Shown here one piece after another: positions 19,244 through 29,331 of a DNA stretch of 64,000 nt (positions are counted from its first letter, which is position 1; every line of letters begins with the position of its first letter). Under the pieces are notes generated by a model. It ran no database searches. It was not told the DNA's origin and worked only from the letters and a program-made list of their open reading frames with translations. The stretch comes from Melaminivora sp034675505 (GTDB lineage: Bacteria > Pseudomonadota > Gammaproteobacteria > Burkholderiales > Burkholderiaceae_C). The stretch covers positions 558,001-622,000 of the forward strand of contig JAUCDD010000025.1 of the NCBI GenBank assembly GCA_034675505.1, read 5' to 3'. Position numbers and translations under genes: made by a program.

Positions 19244-21439
19244 TTACCGGACGTACTCGAAGGTCTTGATGCCGGCGGCGATCAGCTCCGGCGTGATGTC
19301 CATGGCCCAGGCGGCGGCGATCGCGGCCAGCAGCGCTGCGGTGTCCGGCTGCTGCCCGCCGGGGGGGGTGAGCGCCTGCAGGCTGCCCAGCACGCGCTCG
19401 CTGGCGCCGCTGGCCAGGATGACCTGGCCGGCGCGCACGAACACCGCGCGGCCCTCGCCGCCACCGCCCTCGGTGCGGCTGGCGGCGCGGTGCGCGGCCA
19501 GGCGCGGGTTGCCGGCGTCCAGCGAGTACAGCAGCACCTCGCCGTCGCACAGCTCGGCCAGCTCGGCCACCTGCTCGATGTCGGCGTTGAGCACGCCCGC
19601 GCCGTCCTCCAGCACCACGTCGATCTGGGTGCGCAGCACGCGCGTCATCTGGCCGGCCTCGGTGATGTCATGGTCGCCCAGCTGCTCGAAGCCGCCCATG
19701 TCCGTGACCACGCCGACCTGGCAGCGGTCGTAGGCCAGGCCCTCGTCCAGGATGGAGCGCGCGGTGGTCTGGATCACGGCCGCCTCGGCCAGGCGGTTGG
19801 TCAGCAGGCGGTGCGCGCCGGCCCAGTGCGCGGCGCTGGTGGCTTGCGTGCGGCGGTTGGCCAGCACCATGCCCTCGCTGCAGGCCACGCCCGTCAGGCG
19901 CCCCGACAGCTGCAGCAGCCAGCCCGCCAGGCGCGCGGTGAAGGCGTTGTCCTGGGTGCCGGCGATGCCCACGATGGGGATGCGCCCGGCCCCGCCGGCG
20001 GCGCCCTCGCTGCGCGGGAACAGGTGGTCCACGATGGCCATGCCCACCGGCCGCGGCGCGCCGCTGGTGGGCTTCAGGTGCATCAGCAGCCCGGGGCCGG
20101 CGTTGACCTCCAGGATGGCGCCGCCCTGGGGCTTCATCGGCTGCGACACGTCCTTCAGGATCATGTCCATGCCGGAGATGTCCAGGCCGACGATGCGGGC
20201 CGCCAGCTGCGCGTAGTAGGCGACGTCGGGGTGGACCTCGTCGGTGCAGTCGATGGCCATGTTGCCGTTGCGCTGCAGCAGCACCGTGCGGCCCGGCTCG
20301 ACCACGCTGTCCGGGGTGACGTCCTGGCGCCTGAGCTCCAGCTGCACCGCCGGGGCCTGCACGTCGATGGGGCTCAAGGGGTATTCCTGCTCGACGCCGC
20401 GGCGCGGGTCCTGGTTTTCGACATGGACCAGCTCGCGCAGCGTGGACTTGCCGTTGCCGGTGACGCTCACCGTCTCGCCCCGGCAGGCGGCGACCACGCG
20501 GCCGCCGACCACCAGCAGGCGGTGCTCGATGCCCTCGATGAAGCGCTCGACGATGACCTCCGAGCCCTCCGGCTCGGCCAGGGCGAAGGCCGCCTTGATG
20601 TCGGCCTCGCGCGACAGCTCCAGCGTCACGCCGCGCGCGTGGTTGCCGTCGCTGGGCTTGACGGTGACGGGCAGGCCGATGTCCTGCGCCACCTCCCAGG
20701 CCTCGTCGGCGCTGGCCACCACCCGGCCGTCCGGCACCGGCACGCCGCACGAGGCCAGCAGGCGCTTGGTGAAATCCTTGTCCTGGGCGATGCCCTCGGC
20801 GATGGCGCTGGTCTGGTCGCTCTCGGCGGTCCAGATGCGCCGCTGCGCCGCGCCGTAGCCCAGCTGCACCAGGTTGCCGTCGTTCAGGCGGATGTGGGGG
20901 ATACGCCGTTCGCTGGCCGCGTCCACGATGCAGCCCGTGCTGGGGCCCAGGTAGCGGTCGTCGATGACGGTCTTGATGTCCTGGATGGCGGCCTTCAGGT
21001 CGAACGGCTGGTCGTTGATGGCCGCCATGATCAGCCGGTGGCCGTGCGCCAGCGCCACGCGCGCCACGGCCTCCTCGGGGCAGCGGAACACCATGCGGTA
21101 GACGCCGCGCCGGGACGTCTCGCGCGTCTGGCCGAAGGCCGTGGGCATGCCCGCCAGGTTGAGCAGCTCGATGATGATGTGCTCCAGCACGTGGCCGCAC
21201 CAGGTGCCGCCCTCCAGCCGCTGCAGGAAGCCGCCGCGCTCGCCCACGCCGCAGTGGTGCTCCACCAGGTCGGGCAGCCAGGCCGTCAGGCGCTGGTTGA
21301 AGCCGGGCAGCAGGTTGGAGGGGTGGTCCTCCAGCTCCTGCAGGTCCAGCCAGACCTCGAGGATGGGACGGTAGGTCCAGACGCTGGGGCCGCGCAGGTA
21401 GTTGATGCGCAGCAGCTGGATGTCTTGGAATGTGGCCAT
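19244..21439 (-). CDS. cphA': cyanophycin synthetase paralogue CphA' with degenerate Mur-ligase P-loop
   Basis: A 731-residue CphA paralogue. I start it at 21439 (MATFQDIQLLRINYLRGPSVW), where homology begins; the extra 43 residues of the open frame upstream are low complexity. The ATP-grasp domain is intact (VTVKPSDGNHARGVTL, ILEVNAGPGLLMH). The Mur-ligase P-loop, however, reads GTQDNAFTARL in place of GTNGKTTTTRL, losing the Lys and Thr that hold ATP, so the arginine-adding site should be inactive. This resembles the CphA'/CphA2 class, which is thought to work with, or instead of, CphA on dipeptides. It leads the cphA'-cphA-creA operon. Confidence 0.92.
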   Translation of the reverse strand: MATFQDIQLLRINYLRGPSVWTYRPILEVWLDLQELEDHPSNLLPGFNQRLTAWLPDLVEHHCGVGERGGFLQRLEGGTWCGHVLEHIIIELLNLAGMPTAFGQTRETSRRGVYRMVFRCPEEAVARVALAHGHRLIMAAINDQPFDLKAAIQDIKTVIDDRYLGPSTGCIVDAASERRIPHIRLNDGNLVQLGYGAAQRRIWTAESDQTSAIAEGIAQDKDFTKRLLASCGVPVPDGRVVASADEAWEVAQDIGLPVTVKPSDGNHARGVTLELSREADIKAAFALAEPEGSEVIVERFIEGIEHRLLVVGGRVVAACRGETVSVTGNGKSTLRELVHVENQDPRRGVEQEYPLSPIDVQAPAVQLELRRQDVTPDSVVEPGRTVLLQRNGNMAIDCTDEVHPDVAYYAQLAARIVGLDISGMDMILKDVSQPMKPQGGAILEVNAGPGLLMHLKPTSGAPRPVGMAIVDHLFPRSEGAAGGAGRIPIVGIAGTQDNAFTARLAGWLLQLSGRLTGVACSEGMVLANRRTQATSAAHWAGAHRLLTNRLAEAAVIQTTARSILDEGLAYDRCQVGVVTDMGGFEQLGDHDITEAGQMTRVLRTQIDVVLEDGAGVLNADIEQVAELAELCDGEVLLYSLDAGNPRLAAHRAASRTEGGGGEGRAVFVRAGQVILASGASERVLGSLQALTPPGGQQPDTAALLAAIAAAWAMDITPELIAAGIKTFEYVR

Positions 21440-21716
21440 GTGGGTTTCAATGCGCGCCCGGCAGCGGGCGACGGGAAGGGCGACTGGGGACGCGGCCGCC
21501 CGGCTGGGGCGCCGCCCCTGCACTGGCGGGGCAGCGGCCGCGAAAAATGAACCGGACGGAAGTATCACCCAGCCGGCCGGGCGCTGCAGTCAGCGCGGCG
21601 CCCGGGCGGCGCGTTAGGGCCAGGCCGGCGAGCGGGCGCGGCCACGCAGCGGCACGCATGCGGGGACAATCGCCGTATCGCCGCGCGCCTTGCCCGCCCG
21701 GCCATCCATCCAACAC

Positions 21717-24023
21717 ATGCAACATCATCTTTCTTCGGACACCTCGGCCGCCCTGTCCAGCCCCCAGGGGCTGCGTGCGCAGGCGGCGCTCGCGTCTGGC
21801 GAGAACGTCCTGGCCGCTTTCCAGGTTGACCTGAACCCGGCGCTGCAGTTCACCCCCGGCCTGCTGGTGCTGACCAGCCAGCGCCTGCTGGCCTGCGACG
21901 GGGAGGCGCCGCTGCAGTCCTGGCCGCTGGCGCCGGGCCTGCAGCTGCAGCTGCTGGAGCACGGCGGCGTGGGCACGCTGGAGCTGCACGATGCGGGGCA
22001 GCGCCTGGCGCTGTGGCGCTTCACGCTGGCGCGCGAGCAGCAGGCGGTGCGCCTGCAGCAGCGCTTTGCCCAGCAGCTGGCGCGCCTGGCCGACCCGGCC
22101 CTGGCCCTGGCGCAGGAGGAGGACGTGCCGCGCTGCGCCGCCTGCCACACGCCGCTGCCCGAGGGCAGCGACGAGTGCCCGGCCTGCGCGCGCCAGCGCC
22201 CGCCGCAGGCCTCCACCTGGGTGCTGCTGCGCCTGTGGCGCTTCGCGCGGCCCTACAAGCGCCAGCTGGGCCTGGGCTTTGCGCTCACGCTGGCGTCCAC
22301 CGCCGCCTCGCTGGTGCCGCCCTACATGACCATCCCGCTCATCGACGAGGTGCTTATCCCCTACCAGAACGGCCAGCAGATCCCCATCGGCCAGGTGGCG
22401 CTGTACCTGGGCGGCCTGCTGCTGGCGGCGCTGCTGGCCTGGAGCCTGGGCTGGGCGCGCACCTACGTGCTGGCGCTGGCGTCCGAGCGCATCGGCGCCG
22501 ACCTGCGCACCAGCACCTACGAGCACCTGATGCGCCTGTCGCTGGACTATTTCGGCAGCAAGCGCACGGGCGACCTGATGGCGCGCATCGGCTCGGAGAC
22601 CGACCGCATCAACGTCTTCCTGTCGCTCAACGCGCTGGACTTCGCCACCGACGTGCTGATGATCGTCATGACGTCGGCGATCCTGTTTTCCATCAACCCC
22701 TGGCTGGCCCTGGTCACGCTGGTGCCGCTGCCCTTCATTGCCTGGCTGATCCACACCGTGCGCGACAAGCTGCGCACGGGCTTCGAGCGCATCGACCGGG
22801 TCTGGAGCGAGGTCACCAACGTGCTGGCCGACACCATCCCCGGCATCCGCGTGGTCAAGGCCTTCGCGCAGGAGCGGCGCGAGGCCGAGCGCTTTCGCGC
22901 CGCCAACCAGCACAACCTGGAAGTCAACGACCGCCTGAACAAGACCTGGAGCCTGTTCTCGCCCACGGTCTCGCTCATGACCGAGATCGGCCTGCTGGTG
23001 GTCTGGGCGTTCGGCATCTGGCTGGTGGCGAAGAACCAGATCACGGTGGGCGTGCTGACGGCCTTCATCGCCTACATCGGACGCTTCTACACGCGGCTCG
23101 ATTCCATGAGCCGCATCGTCTCGGTCACGCAAAAGGCCGCGGCCGGCGCCAAGCGCATCTTCGACATCCTGGACCACGTGAGCAACGTGCCCGATCCGGC
23201 CAACCCGGTGCGCATCGGGCACGTGCAGGGGGCCATCGAACTGCGCGGCGTGGGCCTGCGCGCCGGCAGCCGGGTGATCCTGAAGAACGTCTCGCTGTCC
23301 ATCCGCCCGGGCGAGATGATCGGCCTGGTGGGCCACAGCGGCTCGGGCAAAAGCACGCTGGTCAACCTGATCTGCCGCTTCTACGACGTGAGCGAAGGCG
23401 CCATCGTGGTCGACGGCGTGGACCTGCGCCGCATGGCCGTGGCCGACTACCGCAGCCACATCGGCCTGGTGCTGCAGGAGCCGTTCCTGTTCTTCGGCAC
23501 CGTGGCCGAGAACATCGCCTACGGCAAGCCCGGCGCCACGCGCAGCGAGATCATCGCCGCCGCACGCGCCGCGCATGCGCACGAGTTCATCCTGCGCCTG
23601 CCGCACGGCTACGACAGCCTGGTGGGCGAGCGCGGCCGAGCCTGTCGGGCGGCGAGCGCCAGCGCATCTCGATCGCCCGCGCGCTCCTGATCGACCCGCG
23701 CATCCTGATCCTGGACGAGGCCACCTCGGCCGTGGACACCGAGACCGAGCGCGAGATCCAGAAGGCCCTGGACAACCTGGTCAAGGGCCGCACTACCATC
23801 GCCATCGCGCACCGCCTGTCCACGCTGCGCAAGGCCGACCGGCTGGTGGTGATGGACCGCGGCGAAATCATCGAAGTCGGCCCGCACGATGCGCTGATGG
23901 ACAGGCAGGGCGCCTACTGGCGCCTGTACGAGGCGCAGGCGCGCCGCGCCGAGGAAGACGCCCAGGCCGCCGGCCTGCAGATCGCCACCCCGCACTCCCG
24001 CCACCCGGCAGGCCAGGGTATGA
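21717..24023 (+). pseudogene. cyanophycin-associated ABC exporter, frameshifted in the ABC signature
   Basis: A fused membrane-ATPase ABC transporter of the group found next to cyanophycin genes. It has an unusual N-terminal domain of about 135 residues, a zinc-ribbon-like CxxC...CxxC (CAACHTPL...CPACARQR, about 139-162), six TM helices and an ATPase with Walker A GHSGSGKST. At about 23635 one base is missing from what should encode GERGPSLSGGERQ: the frame ends in junk while LSGGERQRISIARALL and Walker B LILDEATS continue one frame over. After the shift the frame runs without a stop into the DUF1854 gene. The ATG at 21717 is preferred over the TTG at 21690. Confidence 0.85.
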
Positions 24024-24529
24024 GCTCCAGCACCACGCCCCCCTCTCCCCTCAGCGCCGCCCAGGGCGGCATCGCGCTGCTGCGCAACTCCCACGGCCGC
24101 CTGGTGCTGCGCCTGCCCGGGGGCGCGCTGCACGAGGGCATCACGCCCGTGCGCGCCTTTCCCCTGGCGGCGCCGCAGGAGAGCGTCTCGCTGGTGGGCA
24201 GCGACGGCCATGAGATCGCCTGGATCGAGCACCTGGACGACGTGCCCCCCGCCGTGCGCGCGCTGGTCGAGGAGGAGCTGGCGGTGCGCGAGTTCACGCC
24301 CCGCATCACCCGGCTGCTGGCGGTATCGAGCTTCTCCACGCCCAGCACCTGGCAGGTCGAGACCGACCGCGGCCCGGCCGAGTTCGTCCTCAAGGGCGAG
24401 GAGGACATCCGCCGGTTGGGCGACCGCAACCAGCTGCTCATCACCGCCAGCGGCGGCCTGCAGCTGCGCGTGCCCGACGTGGCCGCGCTGGACCGTGCCT
24501 CGCGCAAGCTGCTGGAGCGATTTTTGTAG
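24020..24529 (+). CDS. DUF1854 family protein, cyanophycin-associated
   Basis: A 169-residue DUF1854 protein, a family repeatedly found beside cyanophycin synthetases and this type of ABC transporter. Typical blocks are visible: GRLVLRLPGGALHEGITPVRAFPLAAPQESVSLV, a WIEHLDDVP turn, and FVLKGEEDIRRLGDRNQLLITASGG. No membrane segment is present. The ATG at 24020 forms an ATGA whose TGA is in the transporter's original frame, so the ancestral arrangement was probably a 4-base overlap. As sequenced, it is in frame with the transporter's shifted 3' half. Its role is unknown. Confidence 0.85.
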   Translation: MSSSTTPPSPLSAAQGGIALLRNSHGRLVLRLPGGALHEGITPVRAFPLAAPQESVSLVGSDGHEIAWIEHLDDVPPAVRALVEEELAVREFTPRITRLLAVSSFSTPSTWQVETDRGPAEFVLKGEEDIRRLGDRNQLLITASGGLQLRVPDVAALDRASRKLLERFL

Positions 24530-24738
24530 CAAGACCGCGGCTGCTGGCGCCGGCTAGCGGCACGAAGGGCGGGCAGGGGAAGGCGCGGCGGCGGCATCGG
24601 GCAGTCGGGGTAAACCCTGAATTTGGGCCGATCGCCGAAAAAAGCCTCAATTCACCCTTCTTTTTGCCGTAATGGATGTACGACGATGCGCTGGCTGCGG
24701 CCGGCGCAATTGCATCCATGCATTGGAGGGCCCAGGCC

Positions 24739-25185
24739 ATGCAACTGCCACCCGTTGACCGACCGACCCAGCCGTGGCGCGCCGCTGCGTCGGCCGACCT
24801 GTATTCCACGGGCGCGGGCGGCGCCGTGCCCGTGCGCCCGGTGCAGCCCGCCAACCCGGTCGAATCCACCGACCGCCTGGGCGAAGGCGCCAGCCTGCGC
24901 GAGCCCACACGCGCAGGCGATGCCGAGCATGGCCACCGCGACTGGACGCTGGCCGAGACGCGCAAGCAGGCGCCCGAGCAGCCCGAGGAAAAACCGCGCG
25001 AGCCGCCCCTGTACCAGCAGCTGCTGGACTTCCTGCAGTCCATGTGGCGCGCCAGCGGCAGCGCCGTGGAGGTGGCGCTGGAGGTCAACAAGACCACGCT
25101 GACCGAGCGCCTGGCGCAGCAGGCCAAGAACGACGAGCCGCTGACCTACGCCGACCCCAAGGTCAAGCGCACGGGCGGGCCGTGA
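24739..25185 (+). CDS. hypothetical protein, hydrophilic
   Basis: A 148-residue soluble protein I do not recognise. The first 100 residues are Pro/Glu/Arg-rich and probably disordered (EPTRAGDAEHGHRDWTLAET). The C-terminal part holds a likely helix pair (LYQQLLDFLQSMWRASGSAVEVALEVNKTTLTERLAQQ). I chose the ATG at 24739 because a strong GGAGGG site lies 8 bases before it; the frame could start 21 or 63 bases earlier. It stands alone, 209 bases after the DUF1854 gene and before an R2 repeat. Confidence 0.65.
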   Translation: MQLPPVDRPTQPWRAAASADLYSTGAGGAVPVRPVQPANPVESTDRLGEGASLREPTRAGDAEHGHRDWTLAETRKQAPEQPEEKPREPPLYQQLLDFLQSMWRASGSAVEVALEVNKTTLTERLAQQAKNDEPLTYADPKVKRTGGP

Positions 25186-25191
25186 GCCGTT

Positions 25192-25265
25192 GTGCTATTG
25201 AATATATAGCTAGAGGCCGTTGATTCGCGCCGGCAAGCGCCTTGTTTTATTGAAAAACCGCCTTT
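25192..25265 (+). repeat. R2 GCTAT-type short repeat, copy c
   Basis: A clear copy: head GCTATTGAATATATAGC (palindromic), then CGTTGATTCGCGCCGGCAAG, then GTTTTATTGAAAAACCGCC. It fills the space between two converging genes. Confidence 0.7.
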
Positions 25266-26189
25266 TCAGGCCTGCAGGACGCCCGGCACAGCCGCGTTGG
25301 CAATGCCCGCGTCCACATGCCCGGCCGGCACATGGCGCGCCGCCGACCGGACGTGGCCCGTCTGGTCGTCGAAGAAGAAATCGGGCTCGAACTCGCGCAG
25401 GAAGGGGCCCTTGTCCAGCCCGCCCAGGAACATCGCCTCGTCCACCGTGATGCCCCAGTCCAGCAGCGTGCGGATGGCGCGCTCGTGCGCCGGGGCGCTG
25501 CGCGCCGTCACCAGCGCGGTGCGGATGCGCATGCTGGACGCCTCGGCCTGCTGCTGCAGCCGGTGCAGCGCCGCCAGCAGCGGCTTGAACGGCCCCTCGG
25601 CCAGCGGCGTGGCGGCGTGCGAGACCTCGTGCTGCAGGAACGCCGGCAGGCCGCCGTCCTGGTAGACGCGCTCGGCCTCGTCGGAAAACAGCACCGCGTC
25701 GCCATCGAAGGCAATGCGCACCTCGCCGGGATAGCGGTCGCCCGCCGGCGTGGCGTCCACCATCACCCGCGCGGCCGGAAAGCCGATCGACAGCGCCTCG
25801 CGCACGTCCGCCTCGTTGGCCGACAGGAACAGGTGCGCCCCCAGCGGGCGCAGGTAGGAAAACGGATTGCGCCCGCGCGTGAACACGCCGCGCTCGATGC
25901 GCATGCCCGCCGCCTTGGCCGACGCGAACACGCGCATGCCGCTGGCCGGGTCGTTGCGCGAGAGCATGACGACCTCCACCCGCTGCGCCTCGGGGGTGTT
26001 GAACGCCAGCAGCTTGCGCACCAGCGCCAGCGCGATGCCCGGGCGCGCCGGCAGGTGCACCAGCTCCAGCTGCCGGCGCATGTAGGCCTGCTCGTCGCCG
26101 GCCTCGAACAGGCGGTTCTCCTCCTCGAAGTCGAACAGCGCCCGCGACGAGATCGCGACGACCAGCTTGTCCGTCAGCGTGGCGGCCAT
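25266..26189 (-). CDS. cytosolic 5'-nucleotidase (NT5C1-like family)
   Basis: A 307-residue protein of the 5'-nucleotidase family that also contains the mammalian cN-I enzymes. Features include the start DKLVVAISSRALFDFEEENRLFE, the block VVMLSRNDPASGMRVFASAKAAGMRIERGVFTRG, the acidic phosphatase strand IAFDGDAVLFSDEAERVYQ and a final LGGLDKGPFLREFEPDFFFDDQ. No signal peptide, so cytosolic. I start at 26189 rather than 26270 because AAGGAA lies just upstream and homology begins with MAATLTDKLVVA. It follows gspF on the same strand by 70 bases but is probably independent of secretion. Confidence 0.85.
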   Translation of the reverse strand: MAATLTDKLVVAISSRALFDFEEENRLFEAGDEQAYMRRQLELVHLPARPGIALALVRKLLAFNTPEAQRVEVVMLSRNDPASGMRVFASAKAAGMRIERGVFTRGRNPFSYLRPLGAHLFLSANEADVREALSIGFPAARVMVDATPAGDRYPGEVRIAFDGDAVLFSDEAERVYQDGGLPAFLQHEVSHAATPLAEGPFKPLLAALHRLQQQAEASSMRIRTALVTARSAPAHERAIRTLLDWGITVDEAMFLGGLDKGPFLREFEPDFFFDDQTGHVRSAARHVPAGHVDAGIANAAVPGVLQA

Positions 26190-26259
26190 GGCGTTCCTTT
26201 CGGGTGGATCGCCAGTTGAAGGGCGCCCCGCGCCGCGCCGCGGCAAAGGCTGCGTCCCT

Positions 26260-27489
26260 TCACTTGACAAACTGGTTGAGCTGGATGATGGGCATCAGCA
26301 CCGCCAGCACGATCAGCATGACGACCAGGCCCATGGCGACGATCAGCAGCGGCTCCAGGATGGTCGCCAGCTGCAGGGCGCGGCGCTGCACCTCGTTGCC
26401 CAGCTGCGTGGCGGCGCGATCCAGCATGGGGGCCAGCCGCCCGGTCTGCTCGCCCAGGCGCGCGAACATGGACAGCAGGCCCGGGAAGCGTTTTTTCTGC
26501 GCCAGCGCGGCGGCCAGCGGCGCGCCCTCGCGCACCAGCGCCAGCGCATCCAGCGCGTCCGCGCGCAGCGCGCGGTTTCCCAGCGTCTCGGCCGCCGCCT
26601 GCAGGGCGCGCAGGATGGGCACGCCCGCGCCCGCCAGCATGGCCAGCGTGGCGGCGAAGCGCGCCGCGTTGTAGCCGCGCGCCAGGCGCCCCACCAGCGG
26701 CAGCCGCAGCCACCAGCCGTCAAAGCGCTCGCGCAGCCGGGGCCGGGACAGCGCCGCGCGGGCGCCCAGCGCCGCCAGCACCAGCGCCAGCGCCAGCGCC
26801 CAGCCCCATTGCCGCACGAAGCCGCTGACGGCCAGCATGGCCACGGTGAGAAAGGGCAGGGCGCGCTTGGTGCCGGCAAACACGCCCGCCACCTGCGGCA
26901 CCACGTAGCCCACCAGGAACAGCACGATGACGATCGCCACCAGGGTGACGATGGCCGGGTACAGCGCGGCGCCGACCAGCTTGGCGCGCAGCTGCTGGCG
27001 CGACTCCAGGTCGTCGGCCAGGCGCTCCAGCACCTCGCCCAGCGCGCCGCTGGACTCGCCCGCGCCGATCACCGCGCAGTAGATCGGCGAGAACTCGCGC
27101 GGGTGCAGCGCCAGCGCCCGGGCAAACGGCGCGCCGGCGTTGACCTCGGCGCGCAGCGCCGCCACCAGGTGGCGCTGCGCCTGGTTGTCGCCCTCCTCGG
27201 CCAGGGCCGTGAGCGCACGCTCCAGCGGCAGGCCCGAACCCACCAGGCCGGCGAGCTGGCGCGTCCACACCGCCAGGCCGGTGGCGTTGAACACGGGGCG
27301 GGTGAGCAGGCGCTGCGCCAGGCCCTGCGGCGCACCGGCGAGCAGGTCGGCGCCCAGGGCCTGCACGTCCAGCGGCACCAGCGCCTGCGCGCGCAGCAGG
27401 CCGCGCGCCGCCTTGGGGCTGTCGGCGTCCACGGTGCCGCGGCGCACGCGGCCTTCGGCGTCCAGGGCTTCAAAGGAAAAGGCGGGCAT
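26260..27489 (-). CDS. gspF: type II secretion inner-membrane protein GspF
   Basis: A 409-residue GspF, the polytopic platform protein of the type II secretion system that contacts the ATPase GspE. It starts PAFSFEALDAEGRVRRGTVDADSPKAAR, as the family does. It holds two T2SF domains (LVGSGLPLERALTALAEE... and LAGAGVPILRALQAAAETL...), each followed by membrane helices (VTLVAIVIVLFLVGYVVPQV; ILEPLLIVAMGLVVMLIVLAVLMPI). The ATG at 27489 fits; the open frame continues upstream without homology. Normally gspF follows gspE directly, but here two unrelated genes separate them. Confidence 0.92.
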   Translation of the reverse strand: MPAFSFEALDAEGRVRRGTVDADSPKAARGLLRAQALVPLDVQALGADLLAGAPQGLAQRLLTRPVFNATGLAVWTRQLAGLVGSGLPLERALTALAEEGDNQAQRHLVAALRAEVNAGAPFARALALHPREFSPIYCAVIGAGESSGALGEVLERLADDLESRQQLRAKLVGAALYPAIVTLVAIVIVLFLVGYVVPQVAGVFAGTKRALPFLTVAMLAVSGFVRQWGWALALALVLAALGARAALSRPRLRERFDGWWLRLPLVGRLARGYNAARFAATLAMLAGAGVPILRALQAAAETLGNRALRADALDALALVREGAPLAAALAQKKRFPGLLSMFARLGEQTGRLAPMLDRAATQLGNEVQRRALQLATILEPLLIVAMGLVVMLIVLAVLMPIIQLNQFVK

Positions 27490-27559
27490 GCAGGGCGGGG
27501 GGCGGGGGGGTGGGAGCGGGCCTGCCATGGTAGCGCCTGGGCGCCGCGCGCCGGCGCCG

Positions 27560-28558
<999 letters not shown>

Positions 28559-28711
28559 GGCGCATTGTGTCCCGGCCGGCAGCAGCGCGCCCTGCGTGCG
28601 GTCGCGGCGCGCCGCCCGGCCTGGATAATCGGGTTCCGGATCGCCTGCATACAGGCTCTGACAGACCGGCCGGACACGGCCGGCGCCACCAACCAGACCA
28701 GAGGGCATCCC

Positions 28712-29200
28712 ATGGGTTTTTTCAGCCGGCTGTTTCCCTCCCGCGATGGCGAGCCGCGCGTCTCCTCGGGCTGGTCCGCGCTGCCCGACGCCGAGGCCAG
28801 CGCCCTGGTCCTGCCCGACCCGCAGGCCAGCCACTTGCTGGCGCAGTTCGACATCGAGGCCGCCATCGTCGGGCACCAGCGCTGGCTGCCCTGGCTGGGC
28901 ACGCTGCTGCAGGAGGGCCACCGCGACGAGCGGCTCAAGGCCCAGGTGGTGGCCGACCACGGCTGCTCGGAGCTGGGCCAGTGGCTGCAGGGCAGCGGCC
29001 AGCAGGCGCTGGGGCACTTCCCGGCGTTCGAGATGCTGATGCGCCGCCACCGCTACTTCCACCAGCGCGCGGCCGACCTCATCACCCACGCCGAGGCCGG
29101 TGAAATGCTCCACGCCCAGCAGGCCTACAAGAGCTGCCAGCACGCATCGCGCCAGGTGGTGCTGCTGCTGCGCGAGCTGCAGCGCGGCCTGTCCGCCTGA
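28712..29200 (+). CDS. free-standing CZB zinc-binding domain protein
   Basis: A 162-residue protein consisting of little more than a chemoreceptor zinc-binding (CZB) domain. The four zinc ligands are in place: His55 (GHQRWLPWLG), Cys85 (DHGCSELGQWL), His113 and His117 (RRHRYFHQRAADL). The first 40 residues are variable. CZB domains normally sit at the end of chemoreceptors or diguanylate cyclases and sense zinc or hypochlorite; here there is no attached output, so it may work in trans. It is transcribed against the surrounding gsp genes, and an AT-rich repeat pair follows its stop. Confidence 0.8.
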   Translation: MGFFSRLFPSRDGEPRVSSGWSALPDAEASALVLPDPQASHLLAQFDIEAAIVGHQRWLPWLGTLLQEGHRDERLKAQVVADHGCSELGQWLQGSGQQALGHFPAFEMLMRRHRYFHQRAADLITHAEAGEMLHAQQAYKSCQHASRQVVLLLRELQRGLSA

Positions 29201-29201
29201 T

Positions 29202-29252
29202 TAATTGGGGTCAGATTCCAATTATGGACTAATTGGGGTCAGATTCCAATTA
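29202..29252. repeat. direct repeat pair with TAATTGG...CCAATTA ends
   Basis: Two identical 23-base copies (29202-29224 and 29230-29252) separated by TGGAC. Each copy has inverted ends, TAATTGG and CCAATTA, around GGTCAGATT. They are strikingly AT-rich for this genome. As I recall, GGGGTCAGA(T/C)TCCAATT sequences flank REP-associated transposase genes in proteobacteria, so this may be an empty site or solo element. No transposase is present here. Confidence 0.75.
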
Positions 29253-29256
29253 AATT

Positions 29257-29330
29257 ATCAAAAACATAGCGGGAAGCCATGGATTGGCGCCGGCAAGAGG
29301 CGGTTTTTGCTTGAAAACGGGCCGCAGGGG
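29257..29330 (+). repeat. R2 GCTAT-type short repeat, copy d
   Basis: Follows directly after the AT-rich direct repeats. It shows ATCAAAAACATAGC, then ATTGGCGCCGGCAAGAGGC, then GGTTTTTGCTTGAAAACGG, ending just before the gspE stop. Confidence 0.65.
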
Positions 29331-29331
29331 C

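Noticed and set aside
16610..21550. A 1646-codon open frame antisense to the two cyanophycin synthetases
   Set aside because: It is His/Val/Gln-rich nonsense with no domain, exactly mirroring two intact enzymes on the other strand; long antisense frames are expected in DNA this GC-rich.
26190..26270. N-terminal extension of the 25266-26189 nucleotidase to 26270
   Set aside because: The extra 27 residues show no homology and overlap the gspF stop; an AAGGAA site directly precedes the ATG at 26189.
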